DNA from: Gordonia gummivorans
Lineage (GTDB): Bacteria > Actinomycetota > Actinomycetes > Mycobacteriales > Mycobacteriaceae
DNA: 64,000 bases
Assembly (NCBI RefSeq): GCF_022513585.1
Contig: NZ_JAKWBF010000026.1
Location: forward strand, 1 to 64,000
Reading direction: 5' to 3'
In this document: piece by piece, positions 8,671-18,406 of the stretch
Position numbering within the stretch: position 1 is the stretch's first letter
How the letters are laid out: every line of letters starts with the position of its first letter
Made by a program: the position numbers and the translations under genes
Notes under the pieces: model-generated
The model's database searches: none
Seen by the model: only the letters and a program-made list of their open reading frames with translations
What the model was told of the DNA's origin: nothing

Positions 8671-10008
8671 GTGAATCCGGAAGAGCCTTCGGCTGTGCGT
8701 AGTGGTCGTCCGGCGGATGCTGGGAGCAACGTCAGGGATGGCCAGGGTCTGTGGGAGCAGGTGTTTTCCCCGCAGAACCTGGCCGTTGCGAAGGAACGTG
8801 TCGATCGTAATCGGGGCGCGCCTGGTGTGGATGGCATGACCACCAGCGAGTTGGGTGGGTGGTGCCGGGAGCATTGGGGTGAGGTCAAGGTGGCGTTGGA
8901 TGCGGGCGCGTACCGTCCGTCGCCGGTCCGTCAGGTGTTGATTCCCAAACCTGATGGCGGGCAACGGAAGTTGGGGGTGCCCACGGTGCTGGATCGGTTG
9001 ATCCAGCAGGCTATCGCGCAAGTACTGACCCCGATCTTTGATCCGGGGTTCGTGCCGGTCTCCTATGGGTTCCGGCCGGGTAAGAGTGCCCACGATGCGG
9101 TCAAGGTCGCCAGGTTGGTGATCGAGCAGGGGTATCGGTGGGTGGTCGAGGTAGATCTGGATGCGTTCTTTGATCGGGTCAACCACGACATCCTCATGGC
9201 CCGGGTTGCGCGGAAAGTGTCAGACAAGAGGTTGCTCAAACTGATTCGCGCCTATCTTGAGGCGGGGATCATGGCCGATGGGGTGCGGCAGCCGACGGCA
9301 GTGGGGACTCCGCAGGGGTCGCCGTTGTCGCCGTTGTTGTCCAACATCATGCTCGATGATTTCGATCAGGAGATGTGGGCGCGTGGGCACCGCTTCGTTC
9401 GGTATGCCGACGATATCCGCGTGTTCGTGAAGTCCGAGCGGGCCGCGCAGCGGGTACTGGAGACCAGTACCCGACTGTTGGAGCAGCGGCTGAAATTGAA
9501 GGTGAATCGGCGCAAGTCCTCGATCAACCCGGCCAAGGCTGCGACCTTGCTGGGTTTCGGGTTCTACTTCGCTGCCGAGGTGGTCAAGCTACGGGTCGCA
9601 CCCAAGGCCTGGGCCCGGATGACAGCACGTGTCCGGGCGTTGACCGCTCGGCGCTGGAGTGTGTCGATGGGCTACCGCCTCATGCGACTCAACCAGTACG
9701 TACAAGGTTGGATGGGCTATTTCCGTATGGCCGAGACCGAGGGCAAGTTCCGAGGTCTCGACGGCTGGATGCGTCGCCGGTTGCGGCAGGTTCGGTGGAA
9801 AGAATGGAAGCAAGGCCCAACCCGCGCCCGTGAACTGCGCGCGCTGGGCGTTCCCGCCGGCAAAGCCCGGTCCTGGGGCGGCAGCAGTCGCGGCTCGTGG
9901 CCGGTTTCCGGCTCTCCCATTCTGCAGCGACCACTGACCAACGCCTACTGGGCCCGGTTGGGCCTGATCACCTTCCACCATGCCTGGGCCAAGTTTCAGA
10001 CGACCTGA
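8671..10008 (+). CDS. ltrA: Group II intron reverse transcriptase/maturase
   Basis: The 445-residue intron-encoded protein promotes splicing and target-primed reverse transcription of its own intron RNA. N-terminal RT blocks include RNRGAPGVDG, IPKPDGGQRKLGVPTV and VSYGFRPGKSAHDA. The catalytic YADD is at residues 245-248. The GIIM maturase (domain X) follows, with LNQYVQGWMGYF near residue 345. No C-terminal HNH endonuclease motif (paired CxxC and HH-N) is seen, so mobility probably relies on nicked or single-stranded targets. GTG 8671 is preceded by GGAGGG at 8661. The reading frame is intact. Confidence 0.95.
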   Translation: MNPEEPSAVRSGRPADAGSNVRDGQGLWEQVFSPQNLAVAKERVDRNRGAPGVDGMTTSELGGWCREHWGEVKVALDAGAYRPSPVRQVLIPKPDGGQRKLGVPTVLDRLIQQAIAQVLTPIFDPGFVPVSYGFRPGKSAHDAVKVARLVIEQGYRWVVEVDLDAFFDRVNHDILMARVARKVSDKRLLKLIRAYLEAGIMADGVRQPTAVGTPQGSPLSPLLSNIMLDDFDQEMWARGHRFVRYADDIRVFVKSERAAQRVLETSTRLLEQRLKLKVNRRKSSINPAKAATLLGFGFYFAAEVVKLRVAPKAWARMTARVRALTARRWSVSMGYRLMRLNQYVQGWMGYFRMAETEGKFRGLDGWMRRRLRQVRWKEWKQGPTRARELRALGVPAGKARSWGGSSRGSWPVSGSPILQRPLTNAYWARLGLITFHHAWAKFQTT

Positions 10009-10009
10009 C

Positions 10010-10083
10010 GAACCGCCGTATGCGAGACCCGCACGTACGGTGGTGTGAGAGGAGGGCCGGGAAACCCGGCCCTCCTACTCGAT
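10010..10083 (+). ncRNA. Group II intron domains V and VI
   Basis: Starting one base after the RT stop, GAACCGCCGTATGCG pairs with CGCACGTACGGTGGT to form the conserved domain V hairpin that carries the catalytic core. It is followed by AGGGCCGGG-aaa-CCCGGCCCT, the domain VI hairpin, and CCTACTCGAT, where the branch-point adenosine and the 3' splice site should lie. These are required for splicing, so the intron appears catalytically complete. Confidence 0.78.
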
Positions 10084-10094
10084 TCGAAGTCGAC

Positions 10095-10168
10095 GAGCCT
10101 CGAAGCCCCCTGGTGAGACTCGCTGCGTGGTCGCCCAATTCCCTTTTCTCACCAGCCCTTCGAGGCTC
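10095..10168. repeat. Palindromic intergenic repeat beside the group II intron
   Basis: Two arms face each other: GAGCCTCGAAGccccCTGGTGAG (10095-10117) and CTCACCAGcccTTCGAGGCTC (10148-10168). They match except for the short middle segment, with about 30 bases between them. A further GAGGTGCTCGAGGCGC-like stretch follows on the minus strand (10192-10177). The segment GAGGTGCGAGGAGCGCAAG at the intron 5' junction resembles the same family, so the intron may have inserted into it. From memory, similar GAGCCTCGAA repeats recur between genes in Gordonia and Rhodococcus. Confidence 0.65.
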
Positions 10169-10244
10169 TCGGCTAGCGCCTCGAGCACCTCAGGGAGCGG
10201 GGTGGCGGCTCGGGGAGCGGGTGGGGGTTGCGGAGCGGGTGAGA

Positions 10245-11735
10245 TCAGAGCTTCTTGGCGGACTTGACGTAGTCGGCGATGGCCTTTTCGCCGTCCGCTT
10301 CGAGGCGGGCGTCGATGCGTCCGAGGATGAACATGTCCGGCCCGGGCAGTCGACCGCTGGCGGCGAGTTCGGCGAGCTTGGTCCGATTGATCCGGGAATC
10401 GTTGAAATCGCCCAGGGCGGACTGGATTTCCTTGGCGACGGCGCCGACCTGCTTGTACTTCTTCTTGCCGAGCGGTTCGGCGGCGTCGATGCTGTAGCGG
10501 AGTCGCTTGGCGCGCTTGCGGATCGTGTGCAGCTGCTCTTCCCACTCGTCGGAACCCTCGGGGAGTTCGGCGAGGCGGCCCTGCGCCTTGTTGATGTGCT
10601 TGCGGCTCTTGTCGATCGCCTTGTCGACGGCATCGGTCGCGGGGATGTCGGCGTCCGGGCCGGGGGGCGGTGCGGCGATGAGTTCGTCGATGGCGTCGAG
10701 CAGTGCGAAGTAGCGGGCCGACGACATGGCCGAATGGGCTGCCCGAATCGCGCGGTCGTGCGTGGCGGTTTCGGTTCCGGCGAGCGCGTCGACGAGGGTC
10801 GGGGATGCCGGCTCATCGCGGAGGAGAGATTCATCGAGTGCGAGTTGGACCTCGGAATCGCGCGCTTCGCCGAGGATTCCGGCCAACAGTTTGAGTTCTC
10901 CGTTGAGGTGCGCGGTCCGTTCCGCGTCGAGGACGGTCGGAAAGCCCGACAGGACACTGCGCAGACGTCGGGTGGACACCCGCATCTGGTGCACGGCGTC
11001 CTCCGCGTCGACCCGGACGAGGGGGTCGTAGGCGATCAGCGAATTGCGGTGCAGGGCGATGTCGGTGACGACGAGTTCGAGTGCCGTGGGCTTCTTGGAG
11101 AGCCGCGGTTCGTGGGCGGTGGGAGTCGAGCCGATCGCGCGGGCGAGTTTGGAAGCGCTCGACGGTTCCCGGCCACCAGCCGAGCGCAGGACCTTGTGGG
11201 CGGCCTTGAGGAGCCGGTTGTCGCCGTCGATCAGCTCGAACTCCCACTCGGCCCACTGCTGGCTGTGTCCGCCGGGCAGCAGCGACTGAGCGGTCACCAG
11301 ATCCTCGGCGAACTCCGCCAGCCGGACACCGTCGGGTCCGAGCAGCACGGTCACCGTGCGCGTGGTCGAGATGACCGCGACCGGCGCGAGTCGTCGGGAC
11401 CGCGTCAGGGCGAGGACCGGGGTGAGCAGTTCGGTGGGCACGTCGCCGTCGGCGGGGGCCTGATCGAAGGTCAGTCGGGTCTCGCGACGGGCCCCCGAAA
11501 CCGAGCTCGGACGCTTGAGATGCCACCCCGCATCCGGGCCGCCGGTACGGCGTCGCATGGTGATGGCGTTGCCGGCGAGATCCAGTGTCTCGGTGTCGAA
11601 ATAGGTTGCGTCCAAGGCGAAGGTCTCGGGTTCGACGGCCGACACGACACCCGGCAGCGCGCGTAGATCTGGGGCGCTCTGGCCGGCATCAACATCGAAT
11701 TTGAGCTCGATCTCGATCTGCTCGGATGCGGCCAC
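10245..11735 (-). CDS. CYTH and CHAD domain protein
   Basis: This 496-residue protein has an N-terminal CYTH (triphosphate tunnel metalloenzyme) domain with the hallmark ExExK as E8-I-E10-L-K12, and basic and acidic tunnel strands up to about residue 200. A helical CHAD domain follows, rich in His and Lys/Arg (HQMRVSTRRLRS, HTIRKRAKRLRYSIDA). CYTH enzymes hydrolyse triphosphates and CHAD domains bind polyphosphate granules, so a polyphosphate-related role is the best inference. GTG 11735 has AGGAGG upstream. It corresponds by position to Rv2226 and is followed downstream by the repeat next to the intron. Confidence 0.9.
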   Translation of the reverse strand: MAASEQIEIELKFDVDAGQSAPDLRALPGVVSAVEPETFALDATYFDTETLDLAGNAITMRRRTGGPDAGWHLKRPSSVSGARRETRLTFDQAPADGDVPTELLTPVLALTRSRRLAPVAVISTTRTVTVLLGPDGVRLAEFAEDLVTAQSLLPGGHSQQWAEWEFELIDGDNRLLKAAHKVLRSAGGREPSSASKLARAIGSTPTAHEPRLSKKPTALELVVTDIALHRNSLIAYDPLVRVDAEDAVHQMRVSTRRLRSVLSGFPTVLDAERTAHLNGELKLLAGILGEARDSEVQLALDESLLRDEPASPTLVDALAGTETATHDRAIRAAHSAMSSARYFALLDAIDELIAAPPPGPDADIPATDAVDKAIDKSRKHINKAQGRLAELPEGSDEWEEQLHTIRKRAKRLRYSIDAAEPLGKKKYKQVGAVAKEIQSALGDFNDSRINRTKLAELAASGRLPGPDMFILGRIDARLEADGEKAIADYVKSAKKL

Positions 11736-11786
11736 GGTGCCTCCTGTCGGGAATGTCGGTCTGGTCAGTCTACGGTCCCGCGATCG

Positions 11787-12737
11787 TCACTCCGCAAAGG
11801 CGTCGGTGGCCGTCACCAGGTGGTGTTTGATGCCGGGTTCGAAGGACGCGTGCCCGGCGTCGTCGACGACGTGCAGTTGCGCCGATGGCCAGGCGCGGTG
11901 CAGATCCCACGCGCTGCGCATCGGGCACACCACGTCGTAGCGTCCCTGCACGATGACACCCGGAATGTGTGCGATGCGGTCGATGTCGCGCAGCAACTGA
12001 CCGTCGTCGAGGAAGCCGTGATGGACGAAGTAGTGGTTCTCGATCGAGGCGAAGGCCAGGTCGAAACGGGAACCCTCGTCGGTGGCATCCGGTCGGGGCA
12101 GCAGATAACTCGTCGAGTGTTCCCAACCGGTCCAGGCGCTCGCCGCCGCCTGCGCGATGGCGGGGTCGTCGGAGGTGAGCAGCCGATGGTAGGCGGCGAC
12201 GAGGTCGCCATCGCGTTCGTCGGCCGGGATGGGAGCCAGATAGGACTCCCACAGGTCCGGATAGATGTTCGACGCCCCGGTGTTGTAGTACCAGTCGATC
12301 TCGCTGCGACGCAGCAAGAAGATCCCGCGCAGCACGAGCTCGGTGACCCGATCGGGATGCGTCTGGGCGTAGGCGAGTCCGAGTGTCGAACCCCATGACC
12401 CGCCGAAGACCTGCCATCGGTCGATGAGCAGGTGCTCGCGCAGTGCCTCCATGTCGGCGATCAGGTGAGGTGTCGTGTTCGTGGTGAGGTCTGCGCCGTC
12501 GGCCACGTGCGGACGCGACCGGCCGCAGTTGCGCTGGTCGAACAGGACGATGCGGTAGCGGTCGGGGTCGAAGAAGCGACGCTGGTCCGGTGAGGTTCCG
12601 CCGCCGGGTCCACCGTGCACGAACACCGCGGGCTTGCCGTCGGGATTGCCGGAGGTCTCCCAGTAGATCTGTTGTCCGTCACCGACATCGAGATGGCCGG
12701 CGGCGTACGGTTCGACCGGCGGATAGAGATCGCGCAT
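11787..12737 (-). CDS. pip: Proline iminopeptidase (alpha/beta hydrolase, S33)
   Basis: This 316-residue alpha/beta-hydrolase releases N-terminal proline from peptides. HGGPGGG (about 41-47) forms the oxyanion hole and the nucleophile lies in GGSWGS (Ser114). The acid falls in QGRYDVVCP and the His in DAGHASFEP near the C-terminus. The HGGPGGGT, LFDQRNCGRS and GGSWGSTL strings are characteristic of Pip. ATG 12737 is preceded by TATGGT and a six-base spacer, which fits a leaderless start; GTG 12743 would add two residues. It lies 53 bases downstream of panB on the same strand. Confidence 0.92.
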   Translation of the reverse strand: MRDLYPPVEPYAAGHLDVGDGQQIYWETSGNPDGKPAVFVHGGPGGGTSPDQRRFFDPDRYRIVLFDQRNCGRSRPHVADGADLTTNTTPHLIADMEALREHLLIDRWQVFGGSWGSTLGLAYAQTHPDRVTELVLRGIFLLRRSEIDWYYNTGASNIYPDLWESYLAPIPADERDGDLVAAYHRLLTSDDPAIAQAAASAWTGWEHSTSYLLPRPDATDEGSRFDLAFASIENHYFVHHGFLDDGQLLRDIDRIAHIPGVIVQGRYDVVCPMRSAWDLHRAWPSAQLHVVDDAGHASFEPGIKHHLVTATDAFAE

Positions 12738-12790
12738 GGTCACACCATAGGGTGCGGAATGCGCGATCGGAGTCGGAGGGCGCCGGTCGA

Positions 12791-13645
12791 TCAGTAGGAG
12801 TGCTCGAGACCCGGGAACACGCCGCGTCGGACCTCGTCGGCGTACTGCACTGCGGCATTGCGGAGCTCGGAGCCGACGTCACCGAAACGCTTCACGAACT
12901 TCGCGGTCTTGCCGTCGGTCATTCCGGCCATGTCCTGCCAGACGAGAACCTGGGCGTCGGTCTCGTTGCCCGCGCCGATGCCGACCGTCGGGATGGTGAG
13001 CTTGCGGGTGATTTGGCCTGCGAGGTCGGCCGGGACCATCTCCATCACGACGGCGAAGGCGCCGGCCTCCTGCACGGCGATCGCGTCGGCGATGAGTTGG
13101 TCACCCCCGTCACCGCGACCCTGGACCCGGAAGCCGCCGAGGCCGTTGACACTCTGCGGGGTGAAGCCGATGTGTGCCATCACCGGGATGCCTGCGGCAG
13201 TGAGTGCGGCGATCTGCGGTGCGACACGTTCGCCGCCTTCGAGTTTGACTGCGTGAGCGCCGGACTCCTTGAAGATGCGGACCGCGGACTCGAGGGCCTG
13301 CTGCGGTCCGGCCTCGTAGCTGCCGAAGGTGAGGTCGGCGACGACGAGGGCGTGGGGCGCGCCGCGCACCACGGCACGCATCAGGGGGATGAGTTCGTCG
13401 AGTGTGCAGGGGATGGTGGTGTCGTAGCCGAGCACCACGTTGGCGGCGGAGTCGCCGACGAGCAGTACGGGGATCTCGGCGTCGTCGAAGATGCGTGCCG
13501 AGGAATAGTCGTAGGCGGTGAGCATCGACCACTTCTCGCCTTCGGCTTTCATCTGGGCGAGATGCTGGATGCGGGTCTTGCGGCGACGAGCGGGAGTGGT
13601 GCCAGAAGTGGTGGGAGCAGCACCATAGACCGAAGTTTCGGACAT
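12791..13645 (-). CDS. panB: 3-methyl-2-oxobutanoate hydroxymethyltransferase
   Basis: This 284-residue enzyme is ketopantoate hydroxymethyltransferase, the first committed step of pantothenate and coenzyme A synthesis. It transfers a hydroxymethyl group from methylenetetrahydrofolate to alpha-ketoisovalerate. The TIM-barrel signature motifs are visible: [30 protein letters not shown] (Mg-binding Asp65), [14 protein letters not shown] and IGIGAG-like [13 protein letters not shown] 13645 has a purine-rich GAAAGAGA upstream; an upstream ATG at 13675 in frame would add ten unconserved residues. It corresponds to Rv2225. Confidence 0.96.
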   Translation of the reverse strand: MSETSVYGAAPTTSGTTPARRRKTRIQHLAQMKAEGEKWSMLTAYDYSSARIFDDAEIPVLLVGDSAANVVLGYDTTIPCTLDELIPLMRAVVRGAPHALVVADLTFGSYEAGPQQALESAVRIFKESGAHAVKLEGGERVAPQIAALTAAGIPVMAHIGFTPQSVNGLGGFRVQGRGDGGDQLIADAIAVQEAGAFAVVMEMVPADLAGQITRKLTIPTVGIGAGNETDAQVLVWQDMAGMTDGKTAKFVKRFGDVGSELRNAAVQYADEVRRGVFPGLEHSY

Positions 13646-13901
13646 CGTTGTCTCTTTCTGCCTCGAGTCCCGCATGGCGGGTACCCGGGTTGATCACGGA
13701 CTCCTCTAGTCTCCCATCGGGGACACGACGCAGAACCCGCGATGGCTATGGCGTTGGTCACAATGACCGGTTGCGGTCCTCGCGTGGGTGTGGGTGCGCC
13801 GCGGGTGTCGCTGCAGGTTGCGTCTCATATTCGGGCTCCCCAGTTCCGCATGGTGGGATGGGCTCGACAAAACGGCAGGACATCGAGTTCGAATTGTGCG
13901 T

Positions 13902-13917
13902 GTAACACAGATTTAAC
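13902..13917 (+). promoter_or_regulatory. Possible GlnR-type box upstream of glnA2
   Basis: GTAAC-acagat-TTAAC fits the actinobacterial GlnR pattern gTnAC-N6-GaAAc except for one base in the second half. It shares the nine bases GTAACACAG with the better site upstream of glnA1. It lies only 13 bases before ATG 13930, unusually close, so it may instead be a chance match or a repressing site. The rest of the 284-base panB-glnA2 gap shows nothing else I recognise. Confidence 0.35.
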
Positions 13918-13929
13918 AGGCTACTTCTA

Positions 13930-15282
13930 ATGTCGGCGACCATGGATCGCCAAAAGGAATTCGTGCTCCGGACCCTCGAAGAGCGCGACATCCGATTCGT
14001 AAGGCTGTGGTTCACCGACGTCCTCGGCTATCTCAAGTCGGTGGCGATCGCTCCGGCAGAACTCGAGGGTGCGTTCGCCGAGGGGATCGGCTTCGACGGT
14101 TCCGCGATCGAGGGATTCTCCCGGGTGTCGGAGGCCGACACCGTTGCCAAACCGGATCCGTCGACGTTCCAGATCCTTCCGTGGACCACCTCGAGCGGTC
14201 GGCATCACTCGGCACGCATGTTCTGTGACATCGCGATGCCCGACGGCACTCCGAGCTGGGCCGACTCGCGTCATGTGTTGCGACGCCAGCTGAACAAGGC
14301 CGCCGACTTGGGCTTCAGCTGTTACGTCCACCCGGAGATCGAGTTCTTCCTCCTCAAGGAAGCACCGCTCGACGGCAGTGTGCCGGTCCCGGCCGACTCG
14401 GGCGGCTACTTCGACCAGGCCGTCCACGACGCCGCGCCCAACTTCCGTCGCCACGCGATCGAGGCACTGGAGTCGATGGGCATTTCCGTCGAGTTCTCCC
14501 ATCACGAGGGTGCGCCGGGGCAGCAGGAGATCGATCTGCGTTATGCCGACGCGCTGTCGATGGCCGACAACGTGATGACCTTCCGCTATGTCATCAAGGA
14601 GGTCGCGATCGGGGAGGGCACCTGGGCCACGTTCATGCCCAAGCCGTTCAGCGAGCACCCCGGTTCGGCGATGCACACGCACATGAGCCTGTTCGAGGGC
14701 GACATCAATGCTTTCCACAACCCGGACGACCCGATGCAGTTGTCGGACACTGGGAAGAAGTTCATCGCCGGCATCCTGCATCACGCCGCCGAGATCAGCG
14801 CCGTCACCAACCAGTGGGTCAACAGCTACAAGCGACTCATCCACGGTGGCGAGGCCCCGACCGCGGCGACGTGGGGTGGTGCCAACCGGTCGGCACTCAT
14901 CCGCTTGCCGCTCTACACGCCCAACAAGGCGTCGTCGCGTCGGGTCGAGGTCCGCAGCCCAGATTCGGCTTGCAACCCGTACCTGACCTTCGCGGTTCTG
15001 CTGGCGGCCGGTCTCAAGGGCATCAGCGAGGACTACGAACTGCCCGACGAGGCCGAGGACGACGTGTGGGCGTTGACCCCGGCGGAGCGTCGGGCGATGG
15101 GCTACAAGGAATTGCCCGGCAGCCTGGCCGAGGCTCTGCACCAGATGGAGAACTCCGAACTGGTGGCCGAGGCGCTCGGGGAGCACGTCTTCGACTACTT
15201 CCTGCGCAACAAGTGGACCGAGTGGACCAACTATCGCAGCCTGGTCACCCCGTTCGAGTTGAAGAGCTACCTGCCCCTGTAG
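13930..15282 (+). CDS. glnA2: Glutamine synthetase GlnA2 (class I, alpha type)
   Basis: This 450-residue class I glutamine synthetase makes glutamine from glutamate, ammonia and ATP. Catalytic features include GFDGSAIEGFSR, EIEFFLL (metal ligands), HHEGAPGQQEIDLRY, NSYKRL and the flap/adenylylation-region sequence RSPDSACNPYLTF. It is very similar to M. tuberculosis GlnA2 (Rv2222c) and lies just upstream of glnE as there. ATG 13930 has no evident ribosome binding site; ATG 13942 matches the M. tuberculosis N-terminus MDRQKEFVLRTLEERDIRFVR better and may be the true start. GlnA2 is normally a secondary, non-essential isozyme. Confidence 0.95.
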   Translation: MSATMDRQKEFVLRTLEERDIRFVRLWFTDVLGYLKSVAIAPAELEGAFAEGIGFDGSAIEGFSRVSEADTVAKPDPSTFQILPWTTSSGRHHSARMFCDIAMPDGTPSWADSRHVLRRQLNKAADLGFSCYVHPEIEFFLLKEAPLDGSVPVPADSGGYFDQAVHDAAPNFRRHAIEALESMGISVEFSHHEGAPGQQEIDLRYADALSMADNVMTFRYVIKEVAIGEGTWATFMPKPFSEHPGSAMHTHMSLFEGDINAFHNPDDPMQLSDTGKKFIAGILHHAAEISAVTNQWVNSYKRLIHGGEAPTAATWGGANRSALIRLPLYTPNKASSRRVEVRSPDSACNPYLTFAVLLAAGLKGISEDYELPDEAEDDVWALTPAERRAMGYKELPGSLAEALHQMENSELVAEALGEHVFDYFLRNKWTEWTNYRSLVTPFELKSYLPL

Positions 15283-15349
15283 TCGTCTGTAGCCGTTCAT
15301 CGTGGCACCCGCCTGTGATGTCCGATCTCGGGTCGCTACGGTTTGTGGT

Positions 15350-18300
15350 GTGACTTACCGTTCTGGCGCGAACCCCTCGGGTTCGAGCGTTCCCGGGACA
15401 CGACCGCCCGGACGGAGTGCGTTGCCCAGCTCCGGTCGTCTCGGTCTGCTGGACAAGGGCGCCGCCGACGACCTGGCCGGATTGGGTTGGAACGACAGTG
15501 CTTCGGTAGATGTTCTGTGGTCGCTGTCGCGCGCACCCGACGCCGACCTCGCTTTGAGGACGCTGACCCGCCTGCGGGCGACTGTCGGCGACGAGTGGCC
15601 GGCGCTCGACGAGGCGATCCGCAGCAACAAGGGTTTCCGTGGTCGCCTGTTCGCGCTGATCGGGTCGTCGGACGCGCTCGCCGATCATCTGGTCGCCGAA
15701 CCCGACAGCTGGCACCTCCTACTCGCCGACGAACTGCCGGACCGGGCCGAGGTGGACCGCCTGATGCTCGCTGCGGTTGACGCGACACCCGAGCCCGGGG
15801 AGATCGAGAAGGGCAACCGGGTCTACCGGGCGGGGTTCGCCGGGCCGAAGTCGGTGGTCGCGTTGCGGCTCGCCTATCGCAATCTCGTGATGCAACTCGC
15901 GGCGCACGACGTGGCGTCCACCGTCGAGGATCTGCCGGTGATGTGGTTCCCCGAAGTGGGCGCCTACCTGGCCGATCTGGCCGACGCGGCGCTGACCGCC
16001 GCACTGGCGGTGGCCTACCGCGAGGTGTACGGCGACAAGCCGATCGGCGTGCGGCTGGCCGTGATCGCCATGGGCAAATGCGGTGCGCGTGAACTGAACT
16101 ACGTCAGCGACGTGGACGTCATCTTCGTCAGTGACCCCGCCGACGGCACGGCCGCCCGGATCGCGGGCGAGATGATGCGCGTCGGCTCGCTGGCCTTCTT
16201 CGAGGTCGACGCTGCACTTCGACCGGAGGGCAAGGCCGGTGCCCTCACCAGGACCCTCGACTCCCACGTCGCCTACTACAACCGGTGGGCCAAGACCTGG
16301 GAATTCCAGGCGCTGTTGAAGTCCCGCGCGATGACCGGCGACATGGAACTCGCCAACGACTACATCGCCGCGGTCAAACCGATGGTGTGGCGGGCGGCCG
16401 ACCGAGAGGACTTCGTGCCCGAGGTGCAGGCGATGCGGCGGCGCGTCGAGTCCCTCGTCCCGGAGGATCTGCGCGCCCGCAACCTCAAGCTGGGCAGCGG
16501 CAGCCTTCGCGACGTCGAATTCGCGGTCCAGCTGCTGCAGATGGTGCACGGACGAGTCGACGAGGACCTGCGGGTGATGGCGACCGTCGACGCGCTCGCC
16601 GCGCTCACCTCGGGTGGTTATGTCGGGCGCGACGACGGCGCGAATCTCAGTGCGTCGTACCAATTCTTACGGCTGCTCGAGCATCGGCTGCAGTTGCAGA
16701 AGATGTCGCGCACCCACCTCCTGCCGGAGTTCGACGACGACGAGAACATGCGCTGGCTCGCGCGCGCCGCCCACATTCGACGCGAAGGTGACCTCGACGC
16801 GACCGGCGTGCTGCGCGAGCAGATCCGGCATCAGAGTCTCCGGGTGCGCCGACTCCACGAAAAGCTGTTCTACCGACCGCTGTTGGAAGCCGTCACCCAG
16901 TTCAAGACCGAGGAACTGACACTGTCGGACGCGTCGGCCGAGCGGCGCCTCGCGGCCTTGGGCTACGCGAAGCCCGACCGCGCGATGAGTCACATCCGGG
17001 CCCTGTCCAACGCGCCCGGCCGCCGCGGTCAGATCCAGCTCCTGATCCTGCCGCAGCTGCTCGAAACAATCAGCCGGACACCCGATCCCGACGCCGGTCT
17101 GCTCAATTACCGGCGACTGTGCGACGTCATGGACGATGCCGACTGGTTTCTCCGTCTCCTGCGCGACGACGGGGTGGTGGCCCAGCGGCTGATGAAGGTG
17201 CTCGGGACATCGGAGTTCATCGCGAACATGCTGATGCGTTCGCCCGAGGTGATCCACCTGTACTCGGACGGACCCGACGGACCCAAGCTGTGCGAGGTTC
17301 GGCCACAGGACGTGGCCAAGGGACTCATCGCCTCGACGGTGCGTCAGCCCGACCTGAAACGTTCTGTGGCGGCGGCACGTTCGCACCGGCGGGCCGAGTT
17401 GGTGCGGGTCGCGTCGGCGGACGTGCTGGGTCTGATGGATGTCCCGGCCGTGTGTGCCGCGTTGTCGAGTGTGTGGGCGGCCGTGCTCAACGCGGCACTC
17501 ACGGTGGTCATCAACGACTCCGAGAAGCAACGCGGGGAACCCGCACCGGCCCGGATCGCAGTCATCGGGATGGGCCGCCTCGGTGGTGGCGAACTGGGCT
17601 ACGGATCGGACGCCGACGTCCTGTTCGTCTGCCAGCCCAACCCCGGTGCCGACGAAGCCGCGGCCGTGCGATGGTCGCAGACGATCGCCGAGCACGTCCG
17701 GACGATGCTGGGTTCGCCCAGCGACGACCCGCCGCTCGAGGTCGACACCGGACTGCGGCCGGAAGGTCGCAACGGTCCGGTCGTTCGCACCCTGGCGGCG
17801 TATGCGGCCTACTACGACCAGTGGGCGCAGCCATGGGAGATCCAGGCGCTGCTGCGTGCGCATCAGGTGGCCGGCGACGACGATCTCGGCGTCGACTTCC
17901 TGCACATGGCCGATCGCATTCGCTATCCCGCCGGCGGGGTGTCGAGCGCGGCGGTCAAGGAGATTCGCCGCATCAAGGCGCGCGTCGACGCCGAGCGGCT
18001 GCCGCGCGGTGCCGACCCGGCGACGCACACCAAACTCGGTCGCGGCGGCCTCGCTGACATCGAGTGGACCGTCCAACTCCTGCAACTGCGGTATGCGCAC
18101 CGCTACCGCACGCTGCACAACACCTCGACGTTGCAGTCGCTGGACGCGATCGGCGGTGCAGAACTGCTGGCCGAGACCGACGTCGCGCTGCTGAAGAACG
18201 CGTGGATCACCGCGACCAAGGCACGTAACGCGCTGGTCCTGGTGCGGGGCAAACCCGTCGACCAATTGCCGGGACCGGGGCGAGCGTTGCGGCAGATCGC

Positions 18301-18406
18301 GTATGCGGCCGGGTGGCCGCAAGACCAGGCCGCAGAGTTCCTGGAGAACTACCTACGCGTCACCCGCCGCGCAAAGGCCGTGGTGCTCAGGGTTTTCGGG
18401 GCTTGA
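15350..18406 (+). CDS. glnE: Bifunctional glutamine synthetase adenylyltransferase/deadenylase
   Basis: This 1018-residue enzyme switches glutamine synthetase off by adenylylating its tyrosine and on by removing AMP. It has two nucleotidyltransferase halves. The N-terminal one has [18 protein letters not shown] near residue 240 (deadenylase). The C-terminal one has [18 protein letters not shown] near residue 740 (adenylylation). Each is followed by a helical linker with RPEG and LRDVEF/LADIEW motifs. GTG 15350 is chosen from the usual family length (M. tuberculosis GlnE is about 994 residues). It lies 67 bases after glnA2. Its main target is GlnA1, encoded 6 kb downstream on the opposite strand. 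Confidence 0.96.
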   Translation: MTYRSGANPSGSSVPGTRPPGRSALPSSGRLGLLDKGAADDLAGLGWNDSASVDVLWSLSRAPDADLALRTLTRLRATVGDEWPALDEAIRSNKGFRGRLFALIGSSDALADHLVAEPDSWHLLLADELPDRAEVDRLMLAAVDATPEPGEIEKGNRVYRAGFAGPKSVVALRLAYRNLVMQLAAHDVASTVEDLPVMWFPEVGAYLADLADAALTAALAVAYREVYGDKPIGVRLAVIAMGKCGARELNYVSDVDVIFVSDPADGTAARIAGEMMRVGSLAFFEVDAALRPEGKAGALTRTLDSHVAYYNRWAKTWEFQALLKSRAMTGDMELANDYIAAVKPMVWRAADREDFVPEVQAMRRRVESLVPEDLRARNLKLGSGSLRDVEFAVQLLQMVHGRVDEDLRVMATVDALAALTSGGYVGRDDGANLSASYQFLRLLEHRLQLQKMSRTHLLPEFDDDENMRWLARAAHIRREGDLDATGVLREQIRHQSLRVRRLHEKLFYRPLLEAVTQFKTEELTLSDASAERRLAALGYAKPDRAMSHIRALSNAPGRRGQIQLLILPQLLETISRTPDPDAGLLNYRRLCDVMDDADWFLRLLRDDGVVAQRLMKVLGTSEFIANMLMRSPEVIHLYSDGPDGPKLCEVRPQDVAKGLIASTVRQPDLKRSVAAARSHRRAELVRVASADVLGLMDVPAVCAALSSVWAAVLNAALTVVINDSEKQRGEPAPARIAVIGMGRLGGGELGYGSDADVLFVCQPNPGADEAAAVRWSQTIAEHVRTMLGSPSDDPPLEVDTGLRPEGRNGPVVRTLAAYAAYYDQWAQPWEIQALLRAHQVAGDDDLGVDFLHMADRIRYPAGGVSSAAVKEIRRIKARVDAERLPRGADPATHTKLGRGGLADIEWTVQLLQLRYAHRYRTLHNTSTLQSLDAIGGAELLAETDVALLKNAWITATKARNALVLVRGKPVDQLPGPGRALRQIAYAAGWPQDQAAEFLENYLRVTRRAKAVVLRVFGA

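Larger units (their letters stand above)
8124..10083 (+). mobile_element. Group II intron with encoded reverse transcriptase
   Basis: The 5' end carries the group II consensus GTGCG (8124-8128), followed by about 540 bases of structured non-coding RNA domains I-III. Then comes a reverse transcriptase gene in domain IV, and domains V and VI just after its stop. The 3' end is placed at 10083 (CTACTCGAT), where an AY dinucleotide follows the domain VI stem; either end could be off by a few bases. The element is about 1.96 kb and looks intact. It sits between the RNB gene and the CHAD gene beside a palindromic repeat and interrupts no recognised CDS. EBS/IBS pairs were not resolved by eye. Confidence 0.9.

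Noticed and set aside
13927-15300. Long minus-strand open frame opposite glnA2
   Set aside because: Shadow of glnA2; low-complexity Arg/Gly/Val composition and no family.
16667-18322. Long minus-strand open frame (551 codons) opposite glnE
   Set aside because: Antisense shadow of a well-supported gene, common in G/C-rich genomes; no domain or start signals.
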